DNA of 64,000 nucleotides from CAYYUA01 sp964542585 (GTDB lineage Bacteria; Bacteroidota; Bacteroidia; CAILMK01; CAYYUA01): NCBI GenBank assembly GCA_964542585.1, contig CAZIUI010000006.1, forward strand, positions 1-64,000. Direction: 5' to 3'. Below are positions 45,388 through 54,404 of the stretch, in pieces. The notes under the pieces were generated by a model. That model searched no databases and was not told where the DNA came from. It worked only from the letters and a program-made list of their open reading frames with translations. Made by a program: the position numbers and the translations under genes. Within the stretch, counting starts at the first letter, position 1; the number at the start of each line of letters is the position of its first letter.

Positions 45388-46431
45388 TCAACGGGCACTA
45401 TAAGCCAATTTTTTTAATTCAGAGCTGAAAGGTTCAAATGCTTCCGATGAGACTCCCTTAGTGCCCACATCCCAATTATTGAGATTTTTCAAAGGTCCTT
45501 CTTGCCATTCATCAAGCGCTGCTATCCCGCTCACTTCCAATAGTTGTAGGAGATGCTGAGCTACGGCATATTGCGGGCCCATTTGGCCGTTTTCTATTTT
45601 AATGGCCATACCAATTCCTCTTTGGGGAAGGGTTAGCCCAAATATCCCTTCAGCTCCTGTTTTCCCGATAACAGATTCATTGGCATGCTTAAGCAGTTGG
45701 GTGCAATACCGCTTGTTCCCAGCAATCATAAAAGGATAGGCTTGTACGGAGGCTAGTAACCTTGCACACGCCTTTCCCCTTGAGGTGTTTTGATTTTGCA
45801 AGGACGCCAATTGCTGGTAGCCTAGTGCTTGATGGTATAAAGATAGCGGATAAATGGGTGCTGAACAGCCGTCCCTCGCTCCTTCCAGTTCTTGTACTTC
45901 AGTATGATGCATATCAGCTACAGCCTCCTTAACAGCTATCTGCACCGGGTGATCAAAATCTAGGTATTTGGCAACCTCGTACCCCCAAAAACTGCATAAT
46001 GCAAGAAACCCAGCATGCTTACCCGAGCAGTTGTTGTAAACCGGCTGTGGCTGCCAATCATTTTTGTAGAACGGCAAACGGTCTTTATAACGGGACGGAT
46101 ACTGCGGGCCACATTGGAGATATTCTTCATTTAAGCCAGCTTTATCAAGTATACTGCGAATAGCCGCCACATGGCCTTCTTCTCCATTATGAGACCCGCA
46201 AGTAATGGCCAACTCCTCCTCTGAAAAGTCCAAATCATCAGCCGCGCCACTTTCAAGCAGGGGTAGTTGCTGAAAAAACTTTAAAGCGGACCTTGGATAA
46301 GTGATTTGATGCGGGTCTCCTAAAGAAAATTGGAGAGAACCTGAAGCATCAACAAGGCATACAGCACCACGATGTGCACTTTCGCAGGTATCCCCTCTGT
46401 AGGTGCGATACAGTATAGGGTTAGTTTTCAT
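45388..46431 (-). CDS. L-asparaginase II family protein
   Basis: The blocks CGSHNGEEGHVAAI near residue 80, CSGKHAGFLALC near 140 and GCSAPIYPL near 195 match the asparaginase II (PF06089) family known from Rhizobium AnsA, distinct from the common E. coli type. The reaction is hydrolysis of asparagine to aspartate. There is no signal peptide. It starts 18 nt after the Wzi-like gene stop on the same strand, and may belong to that operon. Confidence 0.85.
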   Translation of the reverse strand: MKTNPILYRTYRGDTCESAHRGAVCLVDASGSLQFSLGDPHQITYPRSALKFFQQLPLLESGAADDLDFSEEELAITCGSHNGEEGHVAAIRSILDKAGLNEEYLQCGPQYPSRYKDRLPFYKNDWQPQPVYNNCSGKHAGFLALCSFWGYEVAKYLDFDHPVQIAVKEAVADMHHTEVQELEGARDGCSAPIYPLSLYHQALGYQQLASLQNQNTSRGKACARLLASVQAYPFMIAGNKRYCTQLLKHANESVIGKTGAEGIFGLTLPQRGIGMAIKIENGQMGPQYAVAQHLLQLLEVSGIAALDEWQEGPLKNLNNWDVGTKGVSSEAFEPFSSELKKLAYSAR

Positions 46432-46449
46432 AAGATGGAGAATTTTAGC

Positions 46450-48147
46450 CTAAAACAAAGGCGCTTTACGATTAAAGTGATATTGTAGCCCAGTACCAAA
46501 ATAAAAACTGGATTGCTCGAGTGAGGGGTGATCGCTAACCTGCTCTCGATACCGAGCCCTTAGCTGAAGCATGAGGTTTGGAAAAGGCTCATAACCAATT
46601 GTCAGGTTAACCCACTGGCGGGTAGTCTGTGCTCCCTGAGCCACTTCATTGTTATAGTCTTGTTCGCGGGTTTCGTAAGAAAGGCGGGGGTTGCCTCCCC
46701 AATTAGACCCATTGGTGTCAGCACCATGCCTTGCAAGGCCTGTAATCAGGCGTAAGCGCCATCGTTTAAAAGGCTGATAACGGATTCGCAGCAATCCCTC
46801 CCGGAAATTTGCCCCTAAAGGATGAGCTAAAGGCTGCCGGTACTGCGTGTATTTATCACTCGCTTTTTGTGAATACAGATAAGGCCGGGCTTGGTTATAC
46901 TCAAATCCCACATCCAATTGATTGACTCCAAAAAAATCTACATATCGGACGCCTAGCTGATAGCCAAATTTATTTGCCCACCATCCATCATCTGCCCGGA
47001 TTTCAGAGATCTTGAATTCATCCAGGATAAATTGCCCATACAGCTGGAAGTTGTTAAACGGAATGTAATCGGCATTCATCCCTACCAATAAATTGTCTGG
47101 GCTTCCAAGCTGATGATCCACATAACGATAAAAGATAATGGGATTTAAATAATCAGGCCTAAAGCCCCTATCATTGCTACGATTAAAAATCACCCCTTCA
47201 AAAAATCCAAGCTCTAAAGACGAGGTTATATCCAAACTCAAATGGTGAAAGGCCCCGTATTTTTCGCTGTAAGGTTTGCTACTGATGTCTTCACCGGTCA
47301 TTTTGGTGAAGATGTTTTGGTAGTCAATTGGGCCCACCTGAGTTCTTGCCCGCAAAAAAAGGTAATTAGGACCAAAATCAGAGAGCAACATTGAGCGGTA
47401 TCCTTCTCCTATGAAGTGATTCCCATGGCCAAATTGAAAATGAATGTGCTCTGAAGCTTCAAAGGTTATGGAGCCACTAGCATTGAAAAAATCGTAAATT
47501 TCTCCATCGCTTTTGATAAAGCCATGGCCTGGTAATACTCCGTAATCGGAGGAATATTGATCTACATATGCAGGTTGTGTAGTTTGATTCTCACTAAGGT
47601 AAAACTGGAAACCCAGCGCCCGGTCTACATTGCCTCTTAAAGCAACTCCTCGGGTATTCCGGTAAAGCCATCCCTCCCCTTCTTGCGATCGATGTAAATG
47701 AAGGCCAAGGACAGGATTAGCGTACAGGCTAAAGCCTGCTCCATCAGCTTCGTGCTTACTGTAGCTGAAGAGATGCCTGCGACTCTCATAAAATGCATTC
47801 CAAATGCCTTTTTGCCTTTGTGGTAAATCATTAGCATTACCCAAGTCCTCCATGTAAGGGCGGTTTAAACCAGCTAATTGGCGTAATTGGTAGCGATCAA
47901 CCTCAGACCGGGCACCTGGCACACTATCCCATAGGCCTTTCCAGGATTCATCAGTAGTTACCCTTGCTCTGCTAAAAGGCTTGATATGGGTACTGATTCC
48001 ATTTAGATGCTTGCCGCGTCTGAGCTCCCAGCGCTCCACAATATTTTCACTCCGGGAGTTTAAGTAAAAAGTTGGGGCTTGAGCACGGCCAATTTTTAAC
48101 AATGCAAGGCCGGCTAAGATAACCGAGAAAGCTAGTTTTTTATTCAT
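46450..48147 (-). CDS. Wzi/RemB-type outer-membrane beta-barrel (capsule or gliding related)
   Basis: From ATG at 48147 the signal peptide MNKKLAFSVILAGLALLKIGRAQA is clear; a GTG-like extension to 48162 adds only five residues. The 565-aa chain is a large beta-barrel with blocks HIHFQFGHGNHFIGEGYRS and a final strand ending in aromatic residue F, as in Wzi capsule-anchoring proteins; RemB of Flavobacterium gliding is a related member. Start and permease stop overlap by 8 bp (ATGAATAA), so translation is coupled. Confidence 0.75.
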   Translation of the reverse strand: MNKKLAFSVILAGLALLKIGRAQAPTFYLNSRSENIVERWELRRGKHLNGISTHIKPFSRARVTTDESWKGLWDSVPGARSEVDRYQLRQLAGLNRPYMEDLGNANDLPQRQKGIWNAFYESRRHLFSYSKHEADGAGFSLYANPVLGLHLHRSQEGEGWLYRNTRGVALRGNVDRALGFQFYLSENQTTQPAYVDQYSSDYGVLPGHGFIKSDGEIYDFFNASGSITFEASEHIHFQFGHGNHFIGEGYRSMLLSDFGPNYLFLRARTQVGPIDYQNIFTKMTGEDISSKPYSEKYGAFHHLSLDITSSLELGFFEGVIFNRSNDRGFRPDYLNPIIFYRYVDHQLGSPDNLLVGMNADYIPFNNFQLYGQFILDEFKISEIRADDGWWANKFGYQLGVRYVDFFGVNQLDVGFEYNQARPYLYSQKASDKYTQYRQPLAHPLGANFREGLLRIRYQPFKRWRLRLITGLARHGADTNGSNWGGNPRLSYETREQDYNNEVAQGAQTTRQWVNLTIGYEPFPNLMLQLRARYREQVSDHPSLEQSSFYFGTGLQYHFNRKAPLF

Positions 48148-49363
48148 ACCGCAGTGATTCAATTGGATTGAGCTTAGCGGCTCGTTTAGCAGGGTAGTAA
48201 CCCGCTAATACCCCCACCAGTAGACAAATAATGAAGCCACCAATAGCCCAGCCCCAAGGTATGGAAATTTGATTACCAAAAAAGAAGGTGATGCTGTTTC
48301 CGGCCAGTAGGCCTAGGACAATACCTATAAAACCTCCTAACTGGCTAATTAGAATGGCCTCAAACAGGAATTGATACTGAATGGCTATACTGGATGCACC
48401 CAACGCTTTTCTTATACCTATTTCCTGGGTTCTTTCCTTTACGGAGACCAACATGATGTTCATGAGGCCTACGGCAGCCCCTAATAAGGTAATAAACCCA
48501 ATTAAATAGGTGGAGATACGGACGTACCATAGGTTCTGAGTTACGCTGCCTGCTAACTTATCGCTTTTTTTTATGGTAAAATTGTTGTCGGCTTTGATTC
48601 CTAGTTCCCGCGCCACCCGGAAAGGTCCAATGGCTTCCTGAACCGCCTTTTTGAGTTTACCGATCTTACTGACTTTCACAGAAAGCGTAAAATCAGGCTG
48701 ACGCTGGGTAAAATTTTGTTGGGCATTGGTATAGGGTATCAGGATGGCATTATCACCTGAAAATTGCATTGAAGACCCCTTAGGCTTTAAAACTCCTATC
48801 ACTCGGTATTGGTGGGCGCCTACTGACACCCTTTTGCCAATGGCATCCCGGGGTCCAAAAATCTCTCTTTTCAGCCCATAGCCAATAAGCGCCTTATTGG
48901 CACCTTTGGCTACCCCACTGCCCGTGAAATTCCGGCCATTTAAGATCTCCTGGCCTGCTGTGTAAATAAAGTTTTCATCAATAGCCTTAACCGTAATTTG
49001 GGGATTGGTTTCCTCACCCTGAAATTTAACCACCGCGGAACCTGAAACTTCGTAATGCGCTGATACCCTGGAAGGATAATGGTATGCCTCCTTAAAAAAA
49101 TTGACCTGTCTTTCGTTAATGCGCTCGTGTTCATCACTACTGCCTCCTCGCCTTCGGTAGCGGCTATCCTGCCCTTTCTTTTCCATTTTAAAGGTACGAG
49201 CCCCCATCTCAGCCAGGTTGTTGCGCAGACTATTTTGAATGCTTTGCAATGCTGTCACCATTCCTACCAGAGCCATTATCCCAAAAGCGATGATAGCCAT
49301 TGTTAGACTTGCGCGGAGGGCATTGGTACGTAAGGTTCCAAAAGCTTCGGAAAAGTGGTTCAT
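48140..49363 (-). CDS. MacB-like ABC transporter permease
   Basis: A 407-aa FtsX/MacB-type permease. It has one N-terminal transmembrane segment (RASLTMAIIAFGIMALVGMV), a periplasmic MacB-PCD domain of about 200 residues, and three C-terminal segments including the block EIGIRKALGASSIAIQYQFLFEA. The ATPase partner is not in the window. Family members drive outer-membrane or periplasmic export of substrates. It overlaps the Wzi-like gene by 8 bp, which suggests a joint role in envelope export. Confidence 0.87.
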   Translation of the reverse strand: MNHFSEAFGTLRTNALRASLTMAIIAFGIMALVGMVTALQSIQNSLRNNLAEMGARTFKMEKKGQDSRYRRRGGSSDEHERINERQVNFFKEAYHYPSRVSAHYEVSGSAVVKFQGEETNPQITVKAIDENFIYTAGQEILNGRNFTGSGVAKGANKALIGYGLKREIFGPRDAIGKRVSVGAHQYRVIGVLKPKGSSMQFSGDNAILIPYTNAQQNFTQRQPDFTLSVKVSKIGKLKKAVQEAIGPFRVARELGIKADNNFTIKKSDKLAGSVTQNLWYVRISTYLIGFITLLGAAVGLMNIMLVSVKERTQEIGIRKALGASSIAIQYQFLFEAILISQLGGFIGIVLGLLAGNSITFFFGNQISIPWGWAIGGFIICLLVGVLAGYYPAKRAAKLNPIESLRYE

Positions 49364-49555
49364 AACCGCATTAGTAGACCTACATGCCTAAACAAAATTG
49401 GGAATTTTTCGCTAAGCATCAGCTTAGAACCTACTGGGCTCTATGTAGGAATTTATAACCCTACTACAGCCAGCGTCCGGCATATTCTTAATTTTGTGAA
49501 GTGCTGACTAAAGTAAAAAACTGTAGACCGCTGCGCGATGGCTTCTTTTGTCTTA

Positions 49556-49563
49556 TAGCTTTG
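49556..49563 (+). promoter_or_regulatory. Candidate -7 element for the DUF7935-like / mutase operon
   Basis: TAGCTTTG (TAnnTTTG match) 32 nt before the ATG at 49596. Confidence 0.5.
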
Positions 49564-49595
49564 GACTAATCCTGCTCTAAATATGATTGATACCA

Positions 49596-50120
49596 ATGGG
49601 TGAAGTTGTAGTAGAAATATTTAAAATTGTCCTCCCGTCTGTGGTCGTTTTTTTGACGGCTTACCTGATTATCCGTTCATTTTTTGAAAGGCAAGAAAAA
49701 CAGGAAGAACTAAAGCTGCAGCAGCAAGCACAAGATCATGTGTTACCCGCTCGGCTCCAGGCTTATGAACGCGTAATCCTTTTCCTGGAAAGAATCCACC
49801 CTGACAACCTTATAAGTCGTGTTCGCGAAAATGATATGACAGCAGCGGACCTCCAGGTAGCGCTCTTGAAAGATATCAGAGCTGAGTATAATCACAACCT
49901 CTCTCAACAACTATACTTGACCAACGATGCCTGGGTACTTGTTCGCAACGCCAAGGAAGAGATGATCAAACTTATCAACCTTTCTTATGGGCAAGTTAAG
50001 CCCGATGACAAAGCGATGGAACTTACGCGGGTGATTATCAATAGTTTAATGCAGGGGGAAAAATCCCCGACCGAACCTGCAATTCGGTACATCAAGCAAG
50101 AAGCCCAAACCTTATTCTAA
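49596..50120 (+). CDS. DUF7935-like membrane-anchored protein
   Basis: From ATG at 49596 the 174-aa protein has one N-terminal transmembrane helix (about 5-25) and a long helical soluble part with QEKQEELKLQQQAQDHVLPARLQAYERVILFLERI. An upstream TTG at 49587 would add three residues. It resembles a family found across Bacteroidota next to methylmalonyl-CoA mutase genes; the family has no assigned function. The mutase gene begins 24 nt after its stop, which points to one operon. Confidence 0.7.
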   Translation: MGEVVVEIFKIVLPSVVVFLTAYLIIRSFFERQEKQEELKLQQQAQDHVLPARLQAYERVILFLERIHPDNLISRVRENDMTAADLQVALLKDIRAEYNHNLSQQLYLTNDAWVLVRNAKEEMIKLINLSYGQVKPDDKAMELTRVIINSLMQGEKSPTEPAIRYIKQEAQTLF

Positions 50121-50144
50121 CAAAAAAACTGTGAATGATAACCT

Positions 50145-51725
50145 ATGGCGCGTAAGGAGCAGGACGAAAAGCAAGCATCTTCATTCCAGACGGATTCAGG
50201 GATTACGATACACCGGGTTTACGAAAAGAAGGACTATAATTTATCAAAACCAGGGGAATATCCCTTTACTCGTGGTATTCATCCCGGTATGTACCGGGAC
50301 CGCTTGTGGACGATGCGTCAATATGCAGGGTTTTCAACAGCTGAGGAGTCGAATAAACGGTATCATTACCTTTTGAAACAAGGCACTACCGGCCTTTCAG
50401 TCGCATTTGACCTACCAACCCAAATTGGCTATGATTCTGATCATTTGTTTGCAGAAGGCGAAGTTGGGAAAGTTGGGGTTGCTATAGACTCTCTCCAGGA
50501 CATTGAGATCCTCTTTGATGGGATAACGCTACAGAACGTCACCACTTCAATGACCATCAATGCTACTGCGCCTATTTTATTAGCCTTTTACATTGCATTG
50601 GCTAAAAAACAAGGTTCAGACCTCACACGCATTTCAGGCACTATCCAAAACGATATACTCAAAGAATACGCTGCAAGGGGTACCCATCGCTATCCGCCCC
50701 AACCATCCATGCGCCTTATCACAGATGTTTTTGAATACTGTAGCCAACATTTACCGAAATGGAACACCATTTCAATTTCCGGTTACCATATCCGTGAGGC
50801 CGGAGCAACGGCAGCCCAGGAGCTTGCTTTTACACTGGCCAATGGTAAAGCTTATGTCCAAGCAGCGCAAGCAAAGGGGCTGGATATCAATGTTTTTGGG
50901 AAGCGGCTTTCATTCTTCTTCAATGCGCATAACAATTTTTTCCAGGAAGTAGCGAAATTCCGGGCAGCCAGACGGATGTGGGCCAAAATAATGAAAGACC
51001 TGGGTGCTACTGATACTAAGGCTTTAAAGGTTCGGTTTCATGCTCAAACGGGTGGTTCTACTTTAACTGCAACACAACCACTCAATAACACTGCCCGCGT
51101 TACGATACAGGCTCTTTCAGCCGTTCTGGGAGGTACACAGTCTCTCCATACCAATGGATATGATGAAGCCCTGAGCCTTCCAACGGAAAAATCAGCCCAA
51201 CTAGCCCTTCGCACTCAGCAAATTATCGCTTACGAAAGTGGCGTTACAGATACCGTAGACCCGCTTGGTGGTTCCTATTTTGTGGAAGCCTTAACGGATG
51301 AATTAGAGGCCAAAGCTTCAGAATACATTGATAAGATCGATGAATTTGGCGGGGCGGTAAAAGCCATTGAGCAAGGCTATATTCAAGAAGAAATAAGCCA
51401 GGCCGCCTTCGAATACCAAAAAGCGACCGAAGAAGAACGGCAGGTCATTGTAGGTGTGAACCGGTTCCAATCCGAAGATGAGAACACGGAGTCAGATTTG
51501 TTTAAAGTGGATCCCGCTATTCAGGAGCAGCAGATTGAAAAGCTTAAAAAGCTTAAAGCCAAGCGCGATAACGCCAAGGCCGAAGAGAAACTTAAAGCCA
51601 TGGAACAGGCTGCCGGAACTGATGAAAACCTGATGCCATACCTCATTGACGCTGTTGAGCACTACGCAACCCTGGGCGAAATAGCTGAGGCCATGAGAAA
51701 GGTATTTGGTGAACATGAGCAGTAA
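50145..51725 (+). CDS. Methylmalonyl-CoA mutase family, catalytic chain without B12 domain
   Basis: The 526-aa protein is the (beta/alpha)8 substrate domain of an acyl-CoA mutase and ends after the linker, where full-length enzymes continue for about 130 residues into the B12-binding domain. WTMRQYAGFSTAEESN near residue 48 and GTIQNDILKEYAARGTH near 168 are the substrate sites. Tyr of GMYRDRLW and Arg of AARGTH match the positions that bind the CoA-linked carboxylate (Y89, R207 in the Propionibacterium enzyme). The motif reads GMYRDRLW instead of the usual TMYxxRPW. A separate B12-binding subunit must exist elsewhere. Promoted with the DUF7935-like gene. Confidence 0.85.
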   Translation: MARKEQDEKQASSFQTDSGITIHRVYEKKDYNLSKPGEYPFTRGIHPGMYRDRLWTMRQYAGFSTAEESNKRYHYLLKQGTTGLSVAFDLPTQIGYDSDHLFAEGEVGKVGVAIDSLQDIEILFDGITLQNVTTSMTINATAPILLAFYIALAKKQGSDLTRISGTIQNDILKEYAARGTHRYPPQPSMRLITDVFEYCSQHLPKWNTISISGYHIREAGATAAQELAFTLANGKAYVQAAQAKGLDINVFGKRLSFFFNAHNNFFQEVAKFRAARRMWAKIMKDLGATDTKALKVRFHAQTGGSTLTATQPLNNTARVTIQALSAVLGGTQSLHTNGYDEALSLPTEKSAQLALRTQQIIAYESGVTDTVDPLGGSYFVEALTDELEAKASEYIDKIDEFGGAVKAIEQGYIQEEISQAAFEYQKATEEERQVIVGVNRFQSEDENTESDLFKVDPAIQEQQIEKLKKLKAKRDNAKAEEKLKAMEQAAGTDENLMPYLIDAVEHYATLGEIAEAMRKVFGEHEQ

Positions 51726-52169
51726 GGCTTCATCCAATTTTTAATACTGCTTGATCATTTATTTGCTAGCTGGTTTTAATGAGCCCCAAACTGGAAACAA
51801 TCAATTTTAAAAATTTCCAGAATTCAAATTGTCAAGGCTTAAACCTTTTTATAAGGTCTATCAAAGCTAATAAAGCAATACATTTATATCTATTTTTTAT
51901 TGATTAAAAAATGATTTAAAAAGGCATTCACTGTCAGGAAGTTAAGAAAACATTAAGCCCCTTTTTGTTTTATAACTATTTGGTTTTCAATACTTTATAA
52001 AATAAATTAAGAAAATGTTAAAGAATTTTTACTAGGTAAATTGCCAAAAATCGACCCTGTAAAAATCAAGAAATTGTCAAGGGGGTTCATATTTTTTTTA
52101 AATTACTAAAAGACTCAACTTTACGCAATCAACTAAACCCACTGAAAAAGTAAACCGGAGGTGAGCAAT
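51726..52169. other. Intergenic region before dnaA, 444 nt, AT-rich
   Basis: Mostly A and T with several A or T runs. No TTATCCACA-type DnaA box, terminator, RNA or ORF was recognised by eye. It must hold the dnaA promoter, but no TAnnTTTG element is obvious. Confidence 0.6.
52157..52164 (+). promoter_or_regulatory. Strong Shine-Dalgarno site for dnaA
   Basis: GGAGGTGA lies 5 nt before the ATG at 52170. This decides the start: the GTG at 52161 falls inside the site. Such a full anti-16S match is unusual in Bacteroidota. Confidence 0.75.
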
Positions 52170-53669
52170 ATGTCAGAACCGCATATTGAAGCTTGGGACC
52201 GCTGCCTAAATGCCATTAAAGAAAACATCAACCATCAGAGTTTTAAGACCTGGTTTGAGCCTATCAAACCCCTAAGCTTAATTGACAATGTGCTCACAAT
52301 TCAAGTACCTAGCCAATTTTTTTATGAATGGCTGGAAGAGCATTACGTTGATTTGCTCAAAAGAACCATCAGAACTGAGATAAGTCCAAGTGCTAAACTC
52401 GAATACAGCATAACGGTTGATGGAGGTGCTGTAGGTCAAGAGGCGCAGACCGTAAGCATGCCTCAGAAACAAGGTAAACAGCAGCAAGGACTTGAAGTGT
52501 CGATGCCCTCTAATATAGGCAGCAACATCAAGAACCCTTTTGTAATACCAGGCCTAAAGCAAGTAAACATTGACTCCCAGCTAAATCCCAACATGACCAT
52601 GGAAACTTTTGTCGAGGGAGAGTGCAACCAGCTTGCGCGTTCAGCAGGGCTTGCCGCTGCTCAAAAACCTGGCGGCACCTCTTTCAATCCCTTAATGATT
52701 TATGGGGAGGTAGGCCTTGGCAAAACCCATCTTATACAAGCCATTGGCAATGAGGTTCAGTCCAATTACTCGGATAAAACCATCCTGTATGTCTCGTCAG
52801 AAAAGTTTACCAATCAGTTCATAGAAGCTATAAAGGACAATACTGTTAATCAATTCCTCAATTTTTACCAGTTAGTAGATGTCCTCATCATTGATGATGT
52901 GCAGTTTTTTAGTAAAAAAGAGAAAACTCAGGAAATCTTTTTCCACATATTCAATCAGCTTCATCAGAAGGGAAAGCAGCTTATTTTAAGTTCAGACCGG
53001 GCGCCTCGTGATATTGAATACATGGAAGAGCGCTTACTATCGCGTTTTAAATGGGGGCTAACCGCTGATTTGACTGAACCGGACTATGAAACGCGATTGG
53101 CCATTCTTGAGCAAAAAATGCATAATGATGGCGTAGAGTTACCACAGGAAGTGATTGAGTACATGGCCTACAATATCAAATCCAGCATACGGGAACTAGA
53201 AGGCGCTATGATCTCTATCCTGGCGCATGCTTCTTTTAGTAAACGCGAAGTGGGCCTAAGCTTAGCAAAAGAGATTGTCAACAATTTTACCTCAAAAGGA
53301 ACCCGTGAGCTCACAATTGAGCAAATTCATGAGGTAGTATGTGATCAATTTCAGGTAGACCCCGAGCAAGTGCGGTCCAAAACCAGGAAGCGGGAAGTCG
53401 TACAAGCCAGGCAGCTTACCATGTTTCTGGCTAAGCATTGCACCAATTCCTCTTTGAAACAGATCGGCAAATACTTTAACGGAAGGGATCATTCTACCGT
53501 CATCTATGCTAACCAAACCGTCCAAAACATGATGGACACCGATCCCAAATTCAGGGAGCAAGTGGAATCCATCCAGAAAAGGATGAAAATAGAACTCGGA
53601 ACCGAGCAACAGCCTGGTTTTTCACGGGCCACTGCGGAAAAAGGTAACCAGAAGTCCCAAAGCGCATAG
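52170..53669 (+). CDS. dnaA: Chromosomal replication initiator protein DnaA
   Basis: DnaA opens the origin. Domain I (residues about 1-80) is followed by a linker rich in Gln and Gly, then the AAA+ domain with Walker A GEVGLGKTH near residue 182 and Walker B VLIIDDVQFF near 243. The C-terminal DNA-binding domain has the signature GRDHSTVIYA near 440. The 499 aa from ATG at 52170 are normal. The usual oriC partner gene dnaN is not next to it, so dnaA lies alone here. Confidence 0.96.
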   Translation: MSEPHIEAWDRCLNAIKENINHQSFKTWFEPIKPLSLIDNVLTIQVPSQFFYEWLEEHYVDLLKRTIRTEISPSAKLEYSITVDGGAVGQEAQTVSMPQKQGKQQQGLEVSMPSNIGSNIKNPFVIPGLKQVNIDSQLNPNMTMETFVEGECNQLARSAGLAAAQKPGGTSFNPLMIYGEVGLGKTHLIQAIGNEVQSNYSDKTILYVSSEKFTNQFIEAIKDNTVNQFLNFYQLVDVLIIDDVQFFSKKEKTQEIFFHIFNQLHQKGKQLILSSDRAPRDIEYMEERLLSRFKWGLTADLTEPDYETRLAILEQKMHNDGVELPQEVIEYMAYNIKSSIRELEGAMISILAHASFSKREVGLSLAKEIVNNFTSKGTRELTIEQIHEVVCDQFQVDPEQVRSKTRKREVVQARQLTMFLAKHCTNSSLKQIGKYFNGRDHSTVIYANQTVQNMMDTDPKFREQVESIQKRMKIELGTEQQPGFSRATAEKGNQKSQSA

Positions 53670-53687
53670 CTCTATTCAACACCTTTT

Positions 53688-54362
53688 TTACTGCTTCATG
53701 AAAGCAAGCTGAAGAATATTGGCACCCATACGAAGGGCTTTCATACGAGCTTCTTTGGGATTGTTATGAACCTCGGGGGCTTCCCATCCATCCCCCAAGT
53801 CGGATTCGAAAGAGTAAAATACCACAAGCTCACCTTCGTATATAATTCCAAAACCTTGGGGTGGTTTATCAGGGTCATGTTTATGAATAGCCGGTAAACC
53901 CTTATCAAAGTCAAAGGTTTGATGATAAATTGGGTGGCTAAAAGGTAGTTCGACTAGTTGGTGATTCGGAAACACTTTCTTCAATTCCGTCCGGATATAA
54001 GGATCCATGCCATAGTTATCGTCAATATGAAGAAAGCCACCAGCCTTTAAATACTGTCGCAGATTTCGGGCGCCCCTATCAGAAAATTTCACATTCCCAT
54101 GACCCGTCATGTAAAGGAGGGGATAGTTAAAAATTTCAGGACTTGCGGGTTCTACTTCGGCAGCCTCAGCCTTAATTTGGGTGCCAAGCTCTTTATTTGT
54201 GAAGTTAATCAGGCGAGGCAAGGATGTCGGGTCAGAATACCAGTCACCGCCCCCTTCGTACTTAAGCCTTGCTATCTGAAGACCATTCTGGCTAAAGGCC
54301 TCTGCTACTGAGAAAAAGGCCAAAAAAGCCCCTAAGGCGATTTTAAAATATCTTGCTTTCAT
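53688..54362 (-). CDS. DUF4159 domain protein, exported
   Basis: A signal peptide (KIALGAFLAFFSVAEAFSQ) is followed by the DUF4159 blocks RLKYEGGGDWYSDPTSLPRLI and YPLLYMTGHGNVKFS near 85, then HIDDNYGMDPYIR near 115. The domain has a glutamine amidotransferase-like fold in known structures; its function is not defined. It is expected in the periplasm. Same strand as rsmE, 42 nt downstream of its stop, with its own candidate -7 element in that gap. Confidence 0.82.
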   Translation of the reverse strand: MKARYFKIALGAFLAFFSVAEAFSQNGLQIARLKYEGGGDWYSDPTSLPRLINFTNKELGTQIKAEAAEVEPASPEIFNYPLLYMTGHGNVKFSDRGARNLRQYLKAGGFLHIDDNYGMDPYIRTELKKVFPNHQLVELPFSHPIYHQTFDFDKGLPAIHKHDPDKPPQGFGIIYEGELVVFYSFESDLGDGWEAPEVHNNPKEARMKALRMGANILQLAFMKQ

Positions 54363-54391
54363 ACAACTCCTTTGATTGTTTCTTTCTATAG

Positions 54392-54399
54392 CAAAATTA
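54392..54399 (-). promoter_or_regulatory. Candidate -7 element for the DUF4159 gene
   Basis: The minus strand reads TAATTTTG, 30 nt ahead of the start codon, in the 42-nt gap behind rsmE. Confidence 0.45.
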
Positions 54400-54404
54400 C
54401 TGCC

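Noticed and set aside
51726..52169. oriC next to dnaA
   Set aside because: No DnaA boxes were seen in this AT-rich gap, so an origin call is not supported.
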